Assembly: GCA_021846365.1 (NCBI GenBank)
Contig: JAJZXC010000003.1
Coordinates: 1-35,847, forward strand
Reading direction: 5' to 3'
Source of the DNA: Bacillota bacterium
Lineage (GTDB): Bacteria; Bacillota; Sulfobacillia; Sulfobacillales; Sulfobacillaceae
Length of the DNA stretch: 35,847 bases
This document shows positions 1 through 7,157 of this stretch, piece by piece. A program made the translations under genes and the position numbers. Position 1 is the first letter of the stretch, and every line of letters begins with the position of its first letter. Under the pieces are notes generated by a model. It worked only from the letters and a program-made list of their open reading frames with translations. It made no database searches and was not told the DNA's origin.

Positions 1-1
1 T

Positions 2-424
2 GAACGACGTCGATTTATGGACCTGGTGGCAGTCAACGGCGTCGGGGTGAAAGTTGCCTTGGCGATTTTGGGTCAATGGGACTCGGATGAACTCGAAAGC
101 CTGGTGCAAAGGGGCCAATGGCAAACCCTGAGGCAGGCGCCGGGAGTGGGGGCCAAGTTGGCTCAGCGTCTGCAGCTGGAACTTGCTTCGAGGTGGAAGG
201 TGCAAGCGCCCATGCCCGAGGTAGCGCCGGCGGGCGAACAAGGCGCAACCCAGGATCTGGTAGTGGAAGGATTGATGGCGCTCGGTTATTCAGTCGATGA
301 AGCCTGGGCGGCGGTGAACACGGTGGAGAAATCGCTGCCCGATGAGACGCGACTGCGGGAGGCGCTGAAACGACTAGACCGCCGTCAAAGTGGCCAAGGC
401 CAAGGAGGGTTAAAGCGTGGCTGA
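2..424 (+). CDS. ruvA: Holliday junction helicase subunit RuvA, 3' part
   Basis: This is the C-terminal part of RuvA, the tetrameric subunit that binds four-way DNA junctions and loads the RuvB motor. The frame is open at the left edge, so the N-terminal OB-fold lies outside the window. Seen: two helix-hairpin-helix-like segments ([17 protein letters not shown] and [19 protein letters not shown]), a linker rich in Ala, Pro and Glu, and then the small C-terminal domain ([20 protein letters not shown]) that in known RuvA contacts RuvB. The stop codon overlaps the start of ruvB by 8 bases, and the ruvB ribosome binding site lies inside this gene, so the two are almost certainly co-translated. 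An internal ATG at 17 is not the real start, because conserved sequence continues upstream of it. Confidence 0.93.
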   Translation, partial: ERRRFMDLVAVNGVGVKVALAILGQWDSDELESLVQRGQWQTLRQAPGVGAKLAQRLQLELASRWKVQAPMPEVAPAGEQGATQDLVVEGLMALGYSVDEAWAAVNTVEKSLPDETRLREALKRLDRRQSGQGQGGLKRG

Positions 425-1418
425 GGAGAGGATCGTGGCTGGGCAGCGCCACGGTCACGAAGCGGAAAGATCGTTGCGACCTCAGCGTCTTAGGGATTAT
501 ATCGGCCAGGCGCGGGTAAAGGAGCGACTAGCCGTCTTCCTCGCCGCCGCGCTGAATCGGCGCGATGCCTTGGACCACGTCTTGTTGTACGGTCCGCCCG
601 GATTAGGCAAGACGACTCTGGCGCAGATTATCGCCAATGAAATGGGCGTCAACCTGCGCTTCACCTCCGGTCCGGCGATTGAGCGGCCGGGTGACTTGGC
701 GTCGATTCTGACCAATCTCGAAGAGCGCGAGATCCTCTTTGTGGATGAAATCCACCGGCTCAGTCGTCCGGTGGAGGAAGTGCTTTATCCGGCGATGGAA
801 GATTTTGCCCTCGACCTGGTGCTGGGCAAGGGTCCGGGCGCCAAGGCGTTGCGCCTTGACCTCCCCCGATTTACCTTGATTGGGGCGACGACTCGAGCGG
901 GCATGATCGCGGCGCCGTTGCGCGACCGGTTCGGCGTTGTGATGCATTTAGATTTTTATGACCGTGAAGAACTGGCGCAAATCGTGGAGCGGACGGCGCG
1001 AGTGCTGGAAGTTGACGTCGAAGCGGAGGCCGCCGCCGAGGTCGCCCGACGCAGCCGGGGCACACCGCGGATCGCGAACCGGTTGTTGCGCAGGCTCAGA
1101 GATTACGCGGAGGTGCGTGGAGATGGGGTGCTCACTCTAGACATCGCCCAAGAGGGGTTATACCTGCTCGATGTTGACCATCTGGGCCTGGATGCGGTAG
1201 ACCGCAGGATTCTGCACCACATGGCCGTCGACTACGGAGGTGGCCCGGTGGGTCTGGAAACGCTGGCGGCCGTGGTGGGAGAAGAATCCGGCACACTGGA
1301 AGACGTGTACGAGCCCTATCTGCTGCAACAGGGGTTTATTCAAAGGACTCCGCGAGGGCGCGTATTAACGTCGCGAGGATATCAGCATCTTGGTTTGGCC
1401 GCGCCGCAAGAAAGTTAA
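417..1418 (+). CDS. ruvB: Holliday junction branch-migration ATPase RuvB
   Basis: RuvB is the hexameric AAA+ motor that drives branch migration with RuvA. The 333-residue protein has the usual family length. Visible motifs are Walker A GPPGLGKT (residues 59-66), Walker B LFVDEIHR (about 107-114), sensor I GATTR (about 156-160), the PLRDRF arginine-finger region (about 167-172), and a C-terminal winged-helix part ([20 protein letters not shown]). The start is GTG at 417, chosen because AAGGAGGG lies at 402-409 with 7 bases of spacing. The gene overlaps ruvA by 8 bases. Nothing looks broken. Confidence 0.97.
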   Translation: MAEERIVAGQRHGHEAERSLRPQRLRDYIGQARVKERLAVFLAAALNRRDALDHVLLYGPPGLGKTTLAQIIANEMGVNLRFTSGPAIERPGDLASILTNLEEREILFVDEIHRLSRPVEEVLYPAMEDFALDLVLGKGPGAKALRLDLPRFTLIGATTRAGMIAAPLRDRFGVVMHLDFYDREELAQIVERTARVLEVDVEAEAAAEVARRSRGTPRIANRLLRRLRDYAEVRGDGVLTLDIAQEGLYLLDVDHLGLDAVDRRILHHMAVDYGGGPVGLETLAAVVGEESGTLEDVYEPYLLQQGFIQRTPRGRVLTSRGYQHLGLAAPQES

Positions 1419-1442
1419 GTCACCCCCGGATAGGGCGGTGAC
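1419..1442 (+). other. Hairpin directly after ruvB stop
   Basis: GTCACCCCC (1419-1427) can pair with GGG-C-GGTGAC (1433-1442) around a five-base GGATA loop, with one bulged base. It starts one base after the ruvB stop. No T-run follows, so it is a poor intrinsic terminator. It overlaps the candidate sigma-I promoter, so the symmetry may be incidental. Confidence 0.35.
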
Positions 1443-1450
1443 CATACGAA
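1422..1450 (+). promoter_or_regulatory. Candidate sigma-I-type promoter of sigI
   Basis: ACCCCC at 1422-1427 and CGAA at 1447-1450 lie just upstream of sigI. As I remember the literature, sigma-I promoters of Bacillus subtilis and Clostridium thermocellum carry an ACCCCC-like -35 element and a CGAA-containing -10 element, and sigI is autoregulated. The 19-base gap between the two motifs should be checked against mapped promoters. Transcription would begin near 1457, just before the ribosome binding site AAAAGGTGGG. Confidence 0.4.
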
Positions 1451-1475
1451 AATATTTAAAAGGTGGGTGAGCCGG

Positions 1476-2222
1476 TTGGCCTTTCGGTGGGGTCGGCAAT
1501 TCCACTCGACGAATATGGCGGTGATGATGGCCCAAAGCGGTGATCGGGAGGCCCGAGATCGTTTGCTGAGGGAGTTCATGCCATTTATCTTGAAGACCGC
1601 CAGCCGAGCGACGGGCCGTTACCTGCATCAAGGCGTCGACGACGAAATCAGCGTCGCTTTGTTGGCCTTCAATGAGGCGATTGACAGTTTTCAGATGCAA
1701 AAGGGCGGATTCTTAGGGTTTGCGGAAACCGTCGTGCGCCGGCGTTTGGTGGATCACTTCCGCCGCCACCGCGCCCGGGGACAAGAGGTGACGTGGACCG
1801 AGCTTGAAGTCGAGGACGAGGAGGGGGACGTGAGAAATCCGGCCCTGGACCGTGTTGCCGAAATGACATGGAATTTCGCCCAAGAAGAGCAGGATCGACG
1901 GCAAGAAATTGAGGAGTTTCAGATTTTATTGCAACGCTACGGGATTTCTCTGGAGGAGTTGGCAGCGGGATGTCCCAAACACCGGGATGCGCGCGAGCGG
2001 GCAATTCAAATCGCACGGACGGTGAGCGAGGATCGGGCGATGCGGCAGTCGGTGATCCAGCGCCACGAGTTGCCTCTGAAGGCCTTGGCGGGCTTGCCGG
2101 GAGTACGCCGAAAAACCATAGAACGGCATCGAAGGTACATTATTGCCGTGGTCCTGGTGTTGATGCACGATCTTCCCCATCTCCGGGAGTACGTCCTGGG
2201 GCAAGGAGCGGGTGACTCATGA
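1476..2222 (+). CDS. sigI: RNA polymerase sigma-I factor
   Basis: This is an alternative sigma factor of the SigI family, which in Firmicutes answers heat, envelope or polysaccharide signals and is held by a membrane anti-sigma, RsgI. Seen: an N-terminal sigma region 2 (LLREFMPFILKTASRATGR, then a DDEISVALLAFNEAI core and FAETVVRRRLVDHFRRHR), an acidic linker, and a C-terminal helix-turn-helix region (LPLKALAGLPGVRRKTIERH). The start is placed at TTG 1476 because AGGTGGG (1461-1467) then sits 8 bases upstream. A GTG at 1467 would overlap that ribosome binding site, and ATG 1515 has no evident site. The TTG start gives 248 residues. The stop overlaps the rsgI start as ATGA, the usual sigI-rsgI arrangement. 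Confidence 0.88.
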   Translation: MAFRWGRQFHSTNMAVMMAQSGDREARDRLLREFMPFILKTASRATGRYLHQGVDDEISVALLAFNEAIDSFQMQKGGFLGFAETVVRRRLVDHFRRHRARGQEVTWTELEVEDEEGDVRNPALDRVAEMTWNFAQEEQDRRQEIEEFQILLQRYGISLEELAAGCPKHRDARERAIQIARTVSEDRAMRQSVIQRHELPLKALAGLPGVRRKTIERHRRYIIAVVLVLMHDLPHLREYVLGQGAGDS

Positions 2223-2941
2223 TGATGAAAAATCGAGCCCTGGTCATGGGAGTGCATGGACGCCGGGTGACGGTTCTGTTACCGGGCGGGAAATTCCAGC
2301 ATGTGCGCATGCGGGAACGGGTTGCCGTGGGGCAGGAAATCTGGGTCGAGCCCGCTCGCCCGGTCGCCGAATACGCGGGACTGGCCGCCGCCGGGCTGCT
2401 CTTGACCGGGATCTTGCTTCCGCATCTGATGGCGCCTTCGACCCGGGTGGCTTCCGGGTTCAGCCTTGATTTTGCTCCCAGCATCAACTTTGGAGTGTCG
2501 CGGTCAGGCAAGGTGGTCTCCGTGCATCCGCTGAACACGGTCGGACGTCGGCTCTTGAACCAAAAATCTCTGGTGGGCATGTCGGCCACCCAAGCCGCTC
2601 TGATGGTTACCCGCTCGGGAGTTGCTCAGCACATGGTTTCAACCGCCAGTCCCTATTTGGTGGTCGGAGGCGCGGTCGGCAGCGGATCACGGGCTTGGTT
2701 CCGGTCGCTGGTCCGGGCGGAAGTGGGCATGGTTCGTCAACACGGTTGGAATATCGATGTGGTGGTGGCGGAGACCCATGACTCGGCCAATTCCCTGTTG
2801 AAATCCAACATCTCGATAGGACGCTATGTGTTGGATACGCGCAATGTGGCCCAGTCCGGGATGATGTCGGCGAGCCAAAGCTTGCCGTCCTTACTAAGTC
2901 AGTCGGGGGTCATGGCGGCGTCGGCCTCCCCTCGACCCTAG
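2219..2941 (+). CDS. rsgI: RsgI-like membrane anti-sigma-I factor
   Basis: This is the partner of the preceding sigma factor. Known RsgI proteins bind SigI through a cytoplasmic N-terminal domain and sense a signal outside the cell. Seen: a cytoplasmic RsgI_N-like domain (residues 5-45, with GVHGRRVTVLLPGGKFQHVR), one membrane segment (about 52-70), then an extracytoplasmic domain opening with FSLDFAPSINFGVSRSGKVV, which matches the conserved region after the membrane helix of RsgI. At 240 residues it lacks the large carbohydrate-binding or protease modules of clostridial RsgIs. The last 40 residues are rich in Ser, Ala and Met. Three ATGs stand in tandem at 2219, 2222 and 2225; AAGGAG at 2203-2208 serves them. 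A strong terminator follows. Confidence 0.85.
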   Translation: MMMKNRALVMGVHGRRVTVLLPGGKFQHVRMRERVAVGQEIWVEPARPVAEYAGLAAAGLLLTGILLPHLMAPSTRVASGFSLDFAPSINFGVSRSGKVVSVHPLNTVGRRLLNQKSLVGMSATQAALMVTRSGVAQHMVSTASPYLVVGGAVGSGSRAWFRSLVRAEVGMVRQHGWNIDVVVAETHDSANSLLKSNISIGRYVLDTRNVAQSGMMSASQSLPSLLSQSGVMAASASPRP

Positions 2942-2952
2942 GCGCGCCGCTC

Positions 2953-3002
2953 AAGCCCACCCTGGCGGTCTCTCCCGAGGCCGCCAAGCGGTGGGCTTTT
3001 CC
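2953..3002 (+). terminator. Rho-independent terminator of sigI-rsgI
   Basis: AAGCCCACC (2953-2961) pairs with GGTGGGCTT (2990-2998), and inside it TGGCGG (2963-2968) pairs with CCGCCA (2981-2986). The stem is followed by TTTT at 2997-3000. It begins 11 bases after the rsgI stop and closes the two-gene operon. Confidence 0.85.
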
Positions 3003-3045
3003 GTGCTGGCTTGGGCCGCGGTGGTGGGATGCCGACCTCTTGCAT

Positions 3046-3074
3046 TTTACAACCTTGCTCGTGCAAGCTATGAT
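3046..3074 (+). promoter_or_regulatory. Sigma-A-type promoter of yajC
   Basis: TTTACA (3046-3051), a 17-base spacer, and TATGAT (3069-3074): each hexamer is one base from consensus. Transcription should start near 3081. That rules out ATG 3087 as a translated start and supports ATG 3108. Confidence 0.75.
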
Positions 3075-3107
3075 GAAGGCTAGCAAATGGAAAGGGAGCG
3101 ATTGGGA

Positions 3108-3431
3108 ATGTACTTGGCAAGCGGGGCACACGCGGCCACAGCCGGCAAGGCGACCGGTTTTGGAGGGCCCTACCTGATTTTTATCCTGCTGATCGTGGCC
3201 ATGATGGTGTGGATGTTTACCCAGCAGTCTCGGCAACAAAAGCAGAAACGGCAAATGCAGGCATCGCTGGGGGTGGGCGAGCGGGTGATTACCATTGGCG
3301 GCGTCGTCGGCACCATCCGCGCGGTGGAAGAACGCGCATTCAAACTAGAAGTTGCCGACGGGGTAATCCTTCAGGTCAGCAAGAGCGCGATTGGCGGCCG
3401 GTATCAAGGAGACGGCCAACCTTCCGCGTAA
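3108..3431 (+). CDS. yajC: Preprotein translocase accessory subunit YajC
   Basis: YajC is a small single-pass membrane protein associated with the SecDF/Sec translocon. The 107-residue product has one hydrophobic segment (about residues 20-37, PYLIFILLIVAMMVWMF), a Gln/Lys-rich cytoplasmic linker (QQSRQQKQKRQMQASL), and the diagnostic YajC core VGERVITIGGVVGTI followed by DGVILQVSKSAIG. The start is ATG 3108, with AAAGGGAG at 3091-3098 nine bases upstream; an in-frame ATG at 3087 lies almost on the predicted transcription start. yajC often sits near tgt, queA and the ruv genes, which fits the ruvAB genes upstream. The sigI-rsgI operon has been inserted between them. secD and secF are not in the window. 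Confidence 0.93.
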   Translation: MYLASGAHAATAGKATGFGGPYLIFILLIVAMMVWMFTQQSRQQKQKRQMQASLGVGERVITIGGVVGTIRAVEERAFKLEVADGVILQVSKSAIGGRYQGDGQPSA

Positions 3432-3480
3432 TGGCGGTTGGCGAGTTTCACCTTAACGCCACGGGTGAGGGGGGCAGGGT

Positions 3481-4734
3481 ATGGCGGACGCCTCGTTGAA
3501 TCCGTATTTGAGGGCTCAACAAAGCTTTAGAGAGGCGGTCGAAGTGCTCGGATTGGAGCCGGCCGTCTATGACTTGCTCAAGCAGCCGTTGCGCTTTTTT
3601 GAAGTCGCAGTGCCGGTGGCGCGCGACGATGGCAGTCTCACCGTGTTTACCGGCTACCGCTCACAACATAACGACGCGCTGGGACCGACCAAGGGAGGCC
3701 TTAGATTTCATCCCGCCGTTGACGCCGACGAGGTCAAGGCGCTCTCGATGTGGATGACGGTGAAGTGCGCCTTGCTCAACCTGCCCTACGGGGGCGGCAA
3801 GGGTGGTGTCGCCTGCGATGTGGACCAACTGTCGAACCGGGAACTGGAGCGGCTCAGCCGCGAGTATATTCGAGCGATTTCACTCGTCATTGGTCCGGAT
3901 AAGGATATTCCGGCGCCCGACGTCTCCACCAATTCGCAGATTATGGCCTGGATGGTCGACGAATACAGCCGAATTCGGGGAGAAAACACCTTCGGCTTGA
4001 TTACCGGCAAGCCCCTCATCATCGGCGGCTCGGCGGGCCGGGTTGAGGCCACCGGACGGGGACTGGTGTTCGCCACGCGGCAGTTGGCGCATGCCCTGGG
4101 TATTGAATTTGCCGGCAGTCGGGTGGCCCTGCAGGGCTTCGGCAACGTGGGTTCGGTGGCGGCCGAAATCTGCTTTCAACTCGGGGCGCGGGTAGTGGCC
4201 GTGTCCGATAAGGATGGCGGCCTGTACTCCCAAGACGGGATCGATGTCGCCAAGCTCCTCGCCTTCAAACGACAACACTTTGGCTTGAAGGGGTATCCTG
4301 AGGCGCAGCCGATTACCAATCAGGAACTCCTGGAATTGCCGGTGGATGTGCTCTTCCCAGCCGCCCTGGAAAACCAAATCACGGCCGACAACGCATCCCG
4401 GATTCAAGCCCGGATCGTGGGCGAAGGGGCCAACGGGCCGACGACGCCGGAAGCGGACGGGATATTGTTCGACAAGGGCGTGATGGTAGTGCCCGACGTG
4501 CTGGGCAACGCGGGCGGGGTAACCGTCTCCTACTTTGAGTGGGTGCAAAACCAGACGCGGACCTACTGGAGCGAGGACGAGGTGAACAGCCGGTTGGAAA
4601 CCTACATGGCTAAGGCGATGATTGCGATGCATGCCATGCATGAACGCTTTGGTGTCACACTTAGAAAGGCGGCCTACCTGGTGGCGGTCGATCGCATTGC
4701 CCAGGCCATGCGGGTGCGTGGATGGCTGACCTAG
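3481..4734 (+). CDS. Glutamate dehydrogenase (NAD-type, GudB/RocG family)
   Basis: This enzyme interconverts glutamate and 2-oxoglutarate plus ammonia. The 417-residue protein is typical of the hexameric bacterial group. Seen: the substrate-binding and catalytic lysines with standard spacing, K71 in GPTKGGLRFHP, K95 in MTVKCALLNL, and K107 in PYGGGKGG. The catalytic aspartate lies in IPAPDVSTN, a Rossmann motif GFGNVGS near residue 219, and the ANGPTTPEAD and VVPDVLGNAGGV blocks follow. The ATG at 3481 is preceded by a G-rich ribosome binding site (GAGGGGGG). It lies 49 bases after yajC with no terminator between, so read-through from the yajC promoter is likely. NAD rather than NADP use is inferred from family similarity only. 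Confidence 0.93.
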   Translation: MADASLNPYLRAQQSFREAVEVLGLEPAVYDLLKQPLRFFEVAVPVARDDGSLTVFTGYRSQHNDALGPTKGGLRFHPAVDADEVKALSMWMTVKCALLNLPYGGGKGGVACDVDQLSNRELERLSREYIRAISLVIGPDKDIPAPDVSTNSQIMAWMVDEYSRIRGENTFGLITGKPLIIGGSAGRVEATGRGLVFATRQLAHALGIEFAGSRVALQGFGNVGSVAAEICFQLGARVVAVSDKDGGLYSQDGIDVAKLLAFKRQHFGLKGYPEAQPITNQELLELPVDVLFPAALENQITADNASRIQARIVGEGANGPTTPEADGILFDKGVMVVPDVLGNAGGVTVSYFEWVQNQTRTYWSEDEVNSRLETYMAKAMIAMHAMHERFGVTLRKAAYLVAVDRIAQAMRVRGWLT

Positions 4735-4839
4735 TCCGGCGTTTTGGCGCCTGGCCTTATCCCCTGGAATTAGCCACAAGACCTGTGAAGAAGGGAGAGC
4801 GAGGCGGCGGAGGGGGCAACTCCCGCCGTCGACCAGCCG

Positions 4840-6486
4840 ATGGCAGATGACGGCTCGCAGTCTTCACCGCGTACGCCTAAAACGGCCAGCGAGGTAAGCG
4901 CGGCAGGGGTGCCGAACCTAGTCGGCGCCGGCACCGAGGCCCAAGACCCCCGACTCGCTGAGTTGTTAGAGCGGATGTCAGCGATTGAGGCGATGGGGGG
5001 CTCCGATCGCGTCGAACGCCAACACGGGTTGGGGAAACTTACGGCCCGTGAGCGCCTCGGGGTACTCTTGGATCCCGGCACGTTCGAAGAAATCGGCGCC
5101 CACATTGAACACCGGGCGACTGACTTGGGCATGGACCGCGTGCAGGCACCGGCGGACGGCGTTGTCACCGGCGTCGGCCGCATTGATGGACGGCCAGTCT
5201 ACGTGTTTGCCCAAGATTTTAGCGTGCTGGGCGGATCCTTGGGGGAGATGCACGCGGCCAAAATTCAGCGCGTGCAGGACCTCGCACTAAAGTCGGGGGT
5301 GCCGATTATCGGTCTTAACGACTCCGGCGGGGCGCGCATTCAGGAAGGCGTGGACGCCCTCAACGGGTACGGGGAAATCTTTAAGCGCAACACCTGGTCG
5401 TCAGGAGTGATTCCTCAGATTACGGTAATTATGGGACCCAGCGCGGGCGGCGCGGTTTATTCGCCCGCACTCACCGACCTCATCGTGATGGTGCGGGGCA
5501 CCGGGCAAATGTTTATTACCGGTCCCGAAGTGATTAAGAGCGTGACCGGTGAGGTGGTGAGCCAAGAAGCCTTGGGCGGTGCCGACGCGCAACTCAGCCG
5601 TTCTGGCGTGGCCCATTTGGCCTGCGACAGCGACGTCGAGGCCCTCGCCGCGGTTCGTAAGCTGCTCAGCTACTTGCCGGCCAACAATGTGGAAGAGCCG
5701 CCCGTGCTCCCGGTCGAGGATCCCGTCGATCGTCCGACTTCCGAACTCAGGCACCTGGTGCCGTTGCAATCGGCCAAGCCGTATGAGGTGAAGACAGTGA
5801 TTAGGGCAATGACCGACCGAGGCAGTTTCTTCGAACTGCAGCAGGGATATGCCGATAACCTGGTGATTGGACTGGCTCGTTTGGGCGGCCGGTCAGTGGG
5901 GGTGGTGGCCAATCAACCCAAGGTTTTAGCGGGGACGTTGGACATTGACGCCAGCGACAAGTTGGCCCGTTTTGTCCGCTTTTGCGACGCGTTCAATCTG
6001 CCGCTGGTGACCCTGGTGGACACGCCCGGCTACCTACCCGGCACGCAGCAGGAATATGGAGGCATCATCCGTCACGGGGCCAAGGTGCTCTATGCTTACG
6101 CGGAGGCCGTGGTGCCCAAAGTGACGGTGATTCTGCGTAAAGCATATGGAGGAGCCTATCTGGCCATGTGCAGCCGGTCGGTGGGGGCCGACTGGGTGTT
6201 CGCCTGGCCTAGCGCCGAGATTGCCGTCATGGGGCCGGAAGGCGCGGCCAATATTATATTTCGGCAGGCGATTCGATCCGCCCCCGACCCCGAGGCCATG
6301 CGACGCGAAAAGACGGAGGAATATCGGCGAAAGTTTGCCCATCCATACGTGGCGGCGCGCCATGGTCAGGTTGATGCCGTCATCGACCCGGGGCAGACGC
6401 GACATCATGTCCTGCGGGCGCTGATGGCGTTATACAATAAGCGTGACGAGGGTCCGCCCCGGCGTCACGGCAATATTCCCTTATAA
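4840..6486 (+). CDS. Acyl-CoA carboxyltransferase, MmdA/PccB family
   Basis: This is the carboxyltransferase subunit of a biotin-dependent acyl-CoA carboxylase or decarboxylase. The two crotonase-like halves are clear: an N-terminal half with GLNDSGGARIQEGVDALNGY and GPSAGGAVYSPALTDLIVMV, and a C-terminal half with LVDTPGYLPGTQQEYGGIIR and RKAYGGAYLAMCSRSVGADW. The 548-residue length is about 30 longer than usual at the N-terminus, where a polar tail (residues 1-35) precedes the conserved start, so the real start may be further in. ATG 4840 has no well-spaced ribosome binding site; GGAGGGGG lies about 24 bases away, inside a possible hairpin (4805-4828). Residue 441 (L in GGAYLAM) is the position that in Streptomyces PccB (Asp) and AccB (Ile) tunes acyl length, so acetyl- or longer acyl-CoA is possible. 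No biotin carboxylase gene is nearby. Confidence 0.88.
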   Translation: MADDGSQSSPRTPKTASEVSAAGVPNLVGAGTEAQDPRLAELLERMSAIEAMGGSDRVERQHGLGKLTARERLGVLLDPGTFEEIGAHIEHRATDLGMDRVQAPADGVVTGVGRIDGRPVYVFAQDFSVLGGSLGEMHAAKIQRVQDLALKSGVPIIGLNDSGGARIQEGVDALNGYGEIFKRNTWSSGVIPQITVIMGPSAGGAVYSPALTDLIVMVRGTGQMFITGPEVIKSVTGEVVSQEALGGADAQLSRSGVAHLACDSDVEALAAVRKLLSYLPANNVEEPPVLPVEDPVDRPTSELRHLVPLQSAKPYEVKTVIRAMTDRGSFFELQQGYADNLVIGLARLGGRSVGVVANQPKVLAGTLDIDASDKLARFVRFCDAFNLPLVTLVDTPGYLPGTQQEYGGIIRHGAKVLYAYAEAVVPKVTVILRKAYGGAYLAMCSRSVGADWVFAWPSAEIAVMGPEGAANIIFRQAIRSAPDPEAMRREKTEEYRRKFAHPYVAARHGQVDAVIDPGQTRHHVLRALMALYNKRDEGPPRRHGNIPL

Positions 6487-6503
6487 TCAGGGGAGGGCAG
6501 GGT

Positions 6504-6674
6504 ATGAGCCAGCAAGGAAAACTTGAGGGGCGGCTAAAAGCCTTGGCGGCGGCCGTGCTTGCCCTGATGCAGGAAGGCGCCCCTCCCGCCGAGCAGATGC
6601 CGGCGTGGATTCGCCCACGACCAAGCCGTGAAGATTGGCCGCCGACATCGCCGTGGCGTTGGCGGCGCCGGTAA
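6504..6674 (+). CDS. 56-residue unrecognised protein between carboxylase subunits
   Basis: This is a short gene that is easy to miss. It has an excellent ribosome binding site, GGGGAGGG at 6490-6497, six bases before ATG 6504, and starts 17 bases after the carboxyltransferase stop. The protein has an amphipathic helix-like start (GKLEGRLKALAAAVLALMQE), then a Pro-rich stretch (GAPPAEQMPAWIRPRPSRED) and a Trp/Arg tail ending WRWRRR. I cannot assign a family. By position and style it resembles the small accessory subunits of such enzymes, the epsilon subunit of actinobacterial acyl-CoA carboxylases or the delta/gamma subunits of sodium-pumping decarboxylases, but it has no membrane helix. That comparison is inference only. 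Confidence 0.55.
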   Translation: MSQQGKLEGRLKALAAAVLALMQEGAPPAEQMPAWIRPRPSREDWPPTSPWRWRRR

Positions 6675-6785
6675 ACCGGCAGGATAGAGCGCGGGACCCT
6701 TGGGAGATGGGGCGTGTGCTCTGCGCCGCATAGACAAGCTCCCCCAGTTGGACAGCAAAGGGACACCGGGGAGGACGGGCAAGCA

Positions 6786-7157
6786 ATGGGAGGTTCGGAG
6801 ACTGTGCGCAGGTTTCGGATACGCGTCGACGGCCAGGTGTTCGAGGTTGAGGCCGAAGAGATTTTGGAGCAGGCGCCTAATGATGCGGTAGAGCGGGATG
6901 CGCCCTCGCTACCCGCAAATCCGGCGATTGAGGGGCGTGATGATGTTTTGACGGTGGTCGCCCCTTTGCCGGGCACCGTGCTGGAGATTCGGGTCAGCCA
7001 GGGACAACCCGTGGTCACGGGTCAATTGCTGGTCATTTTGGAGGCCATGAAAATGGAAAATGAGATCACCAGTCCGCGGGCGGGGCACATCGTTCAAGTT
7101 GTCGTCGACAAGGGTCAGGCGGTGGCTTTCGGAGATCCGCTGCTGATTGTGGGGTGA
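6786..7157 (+). CDS. Biotin carboxyl carrier protein (MmdC/AccB-like)
   Basis: This protein carries CO2 on biotin between the active sites of a biotin-dependent carboxylase or decarboxylase. The 123-residue protein begins with the RRFRIRVDGQVFEVEAEE strand typical of the MmdC group, then an acidic/proline linker, then a biotinyl domain with VVAPLPGTVLEIRV and the biotinylation motif EAMKMEN (Lys 89). ATG 6786 has GGGGAGGA at 6768-6775; GTG 6804 is an alternative start. Its stop TGA shares a base with the ATG of the next gene. It is very likely the partner of the carboxyltransferase 300 bases upstream. The 110 bases between the small ORF and this gene hold nothing I recognise. Confidence 0.9.
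   Translation: MGGSETVRRFRIRVDGQVFEVEAEEILEQAPNDAVERDAPSLPANPAIEGRDDVLTVVAPLPGTVLEIRVSQGQPVVTGQLLVILEAMKMENEITSPRAGHIVQVVVDKGQAVAFGDPLLIVG

Noticed and set aside
3880-4779. Long minus-strand open frame of 299 codons opposite glutamate dehydrogenase
   Set aside because: It is the antisense shadow of a fully conserved enzyme gene; its composition (His, Arg, Gly) is that of a chance frame.
4805-4828. Hairpin covering GGAGGGGG before the carboxyltransferase gene as a regulatory switch
   Set aside because: The site is about 24 bases from the chosen start and may not be the true ribosome binding site; no second structure supports a switch.
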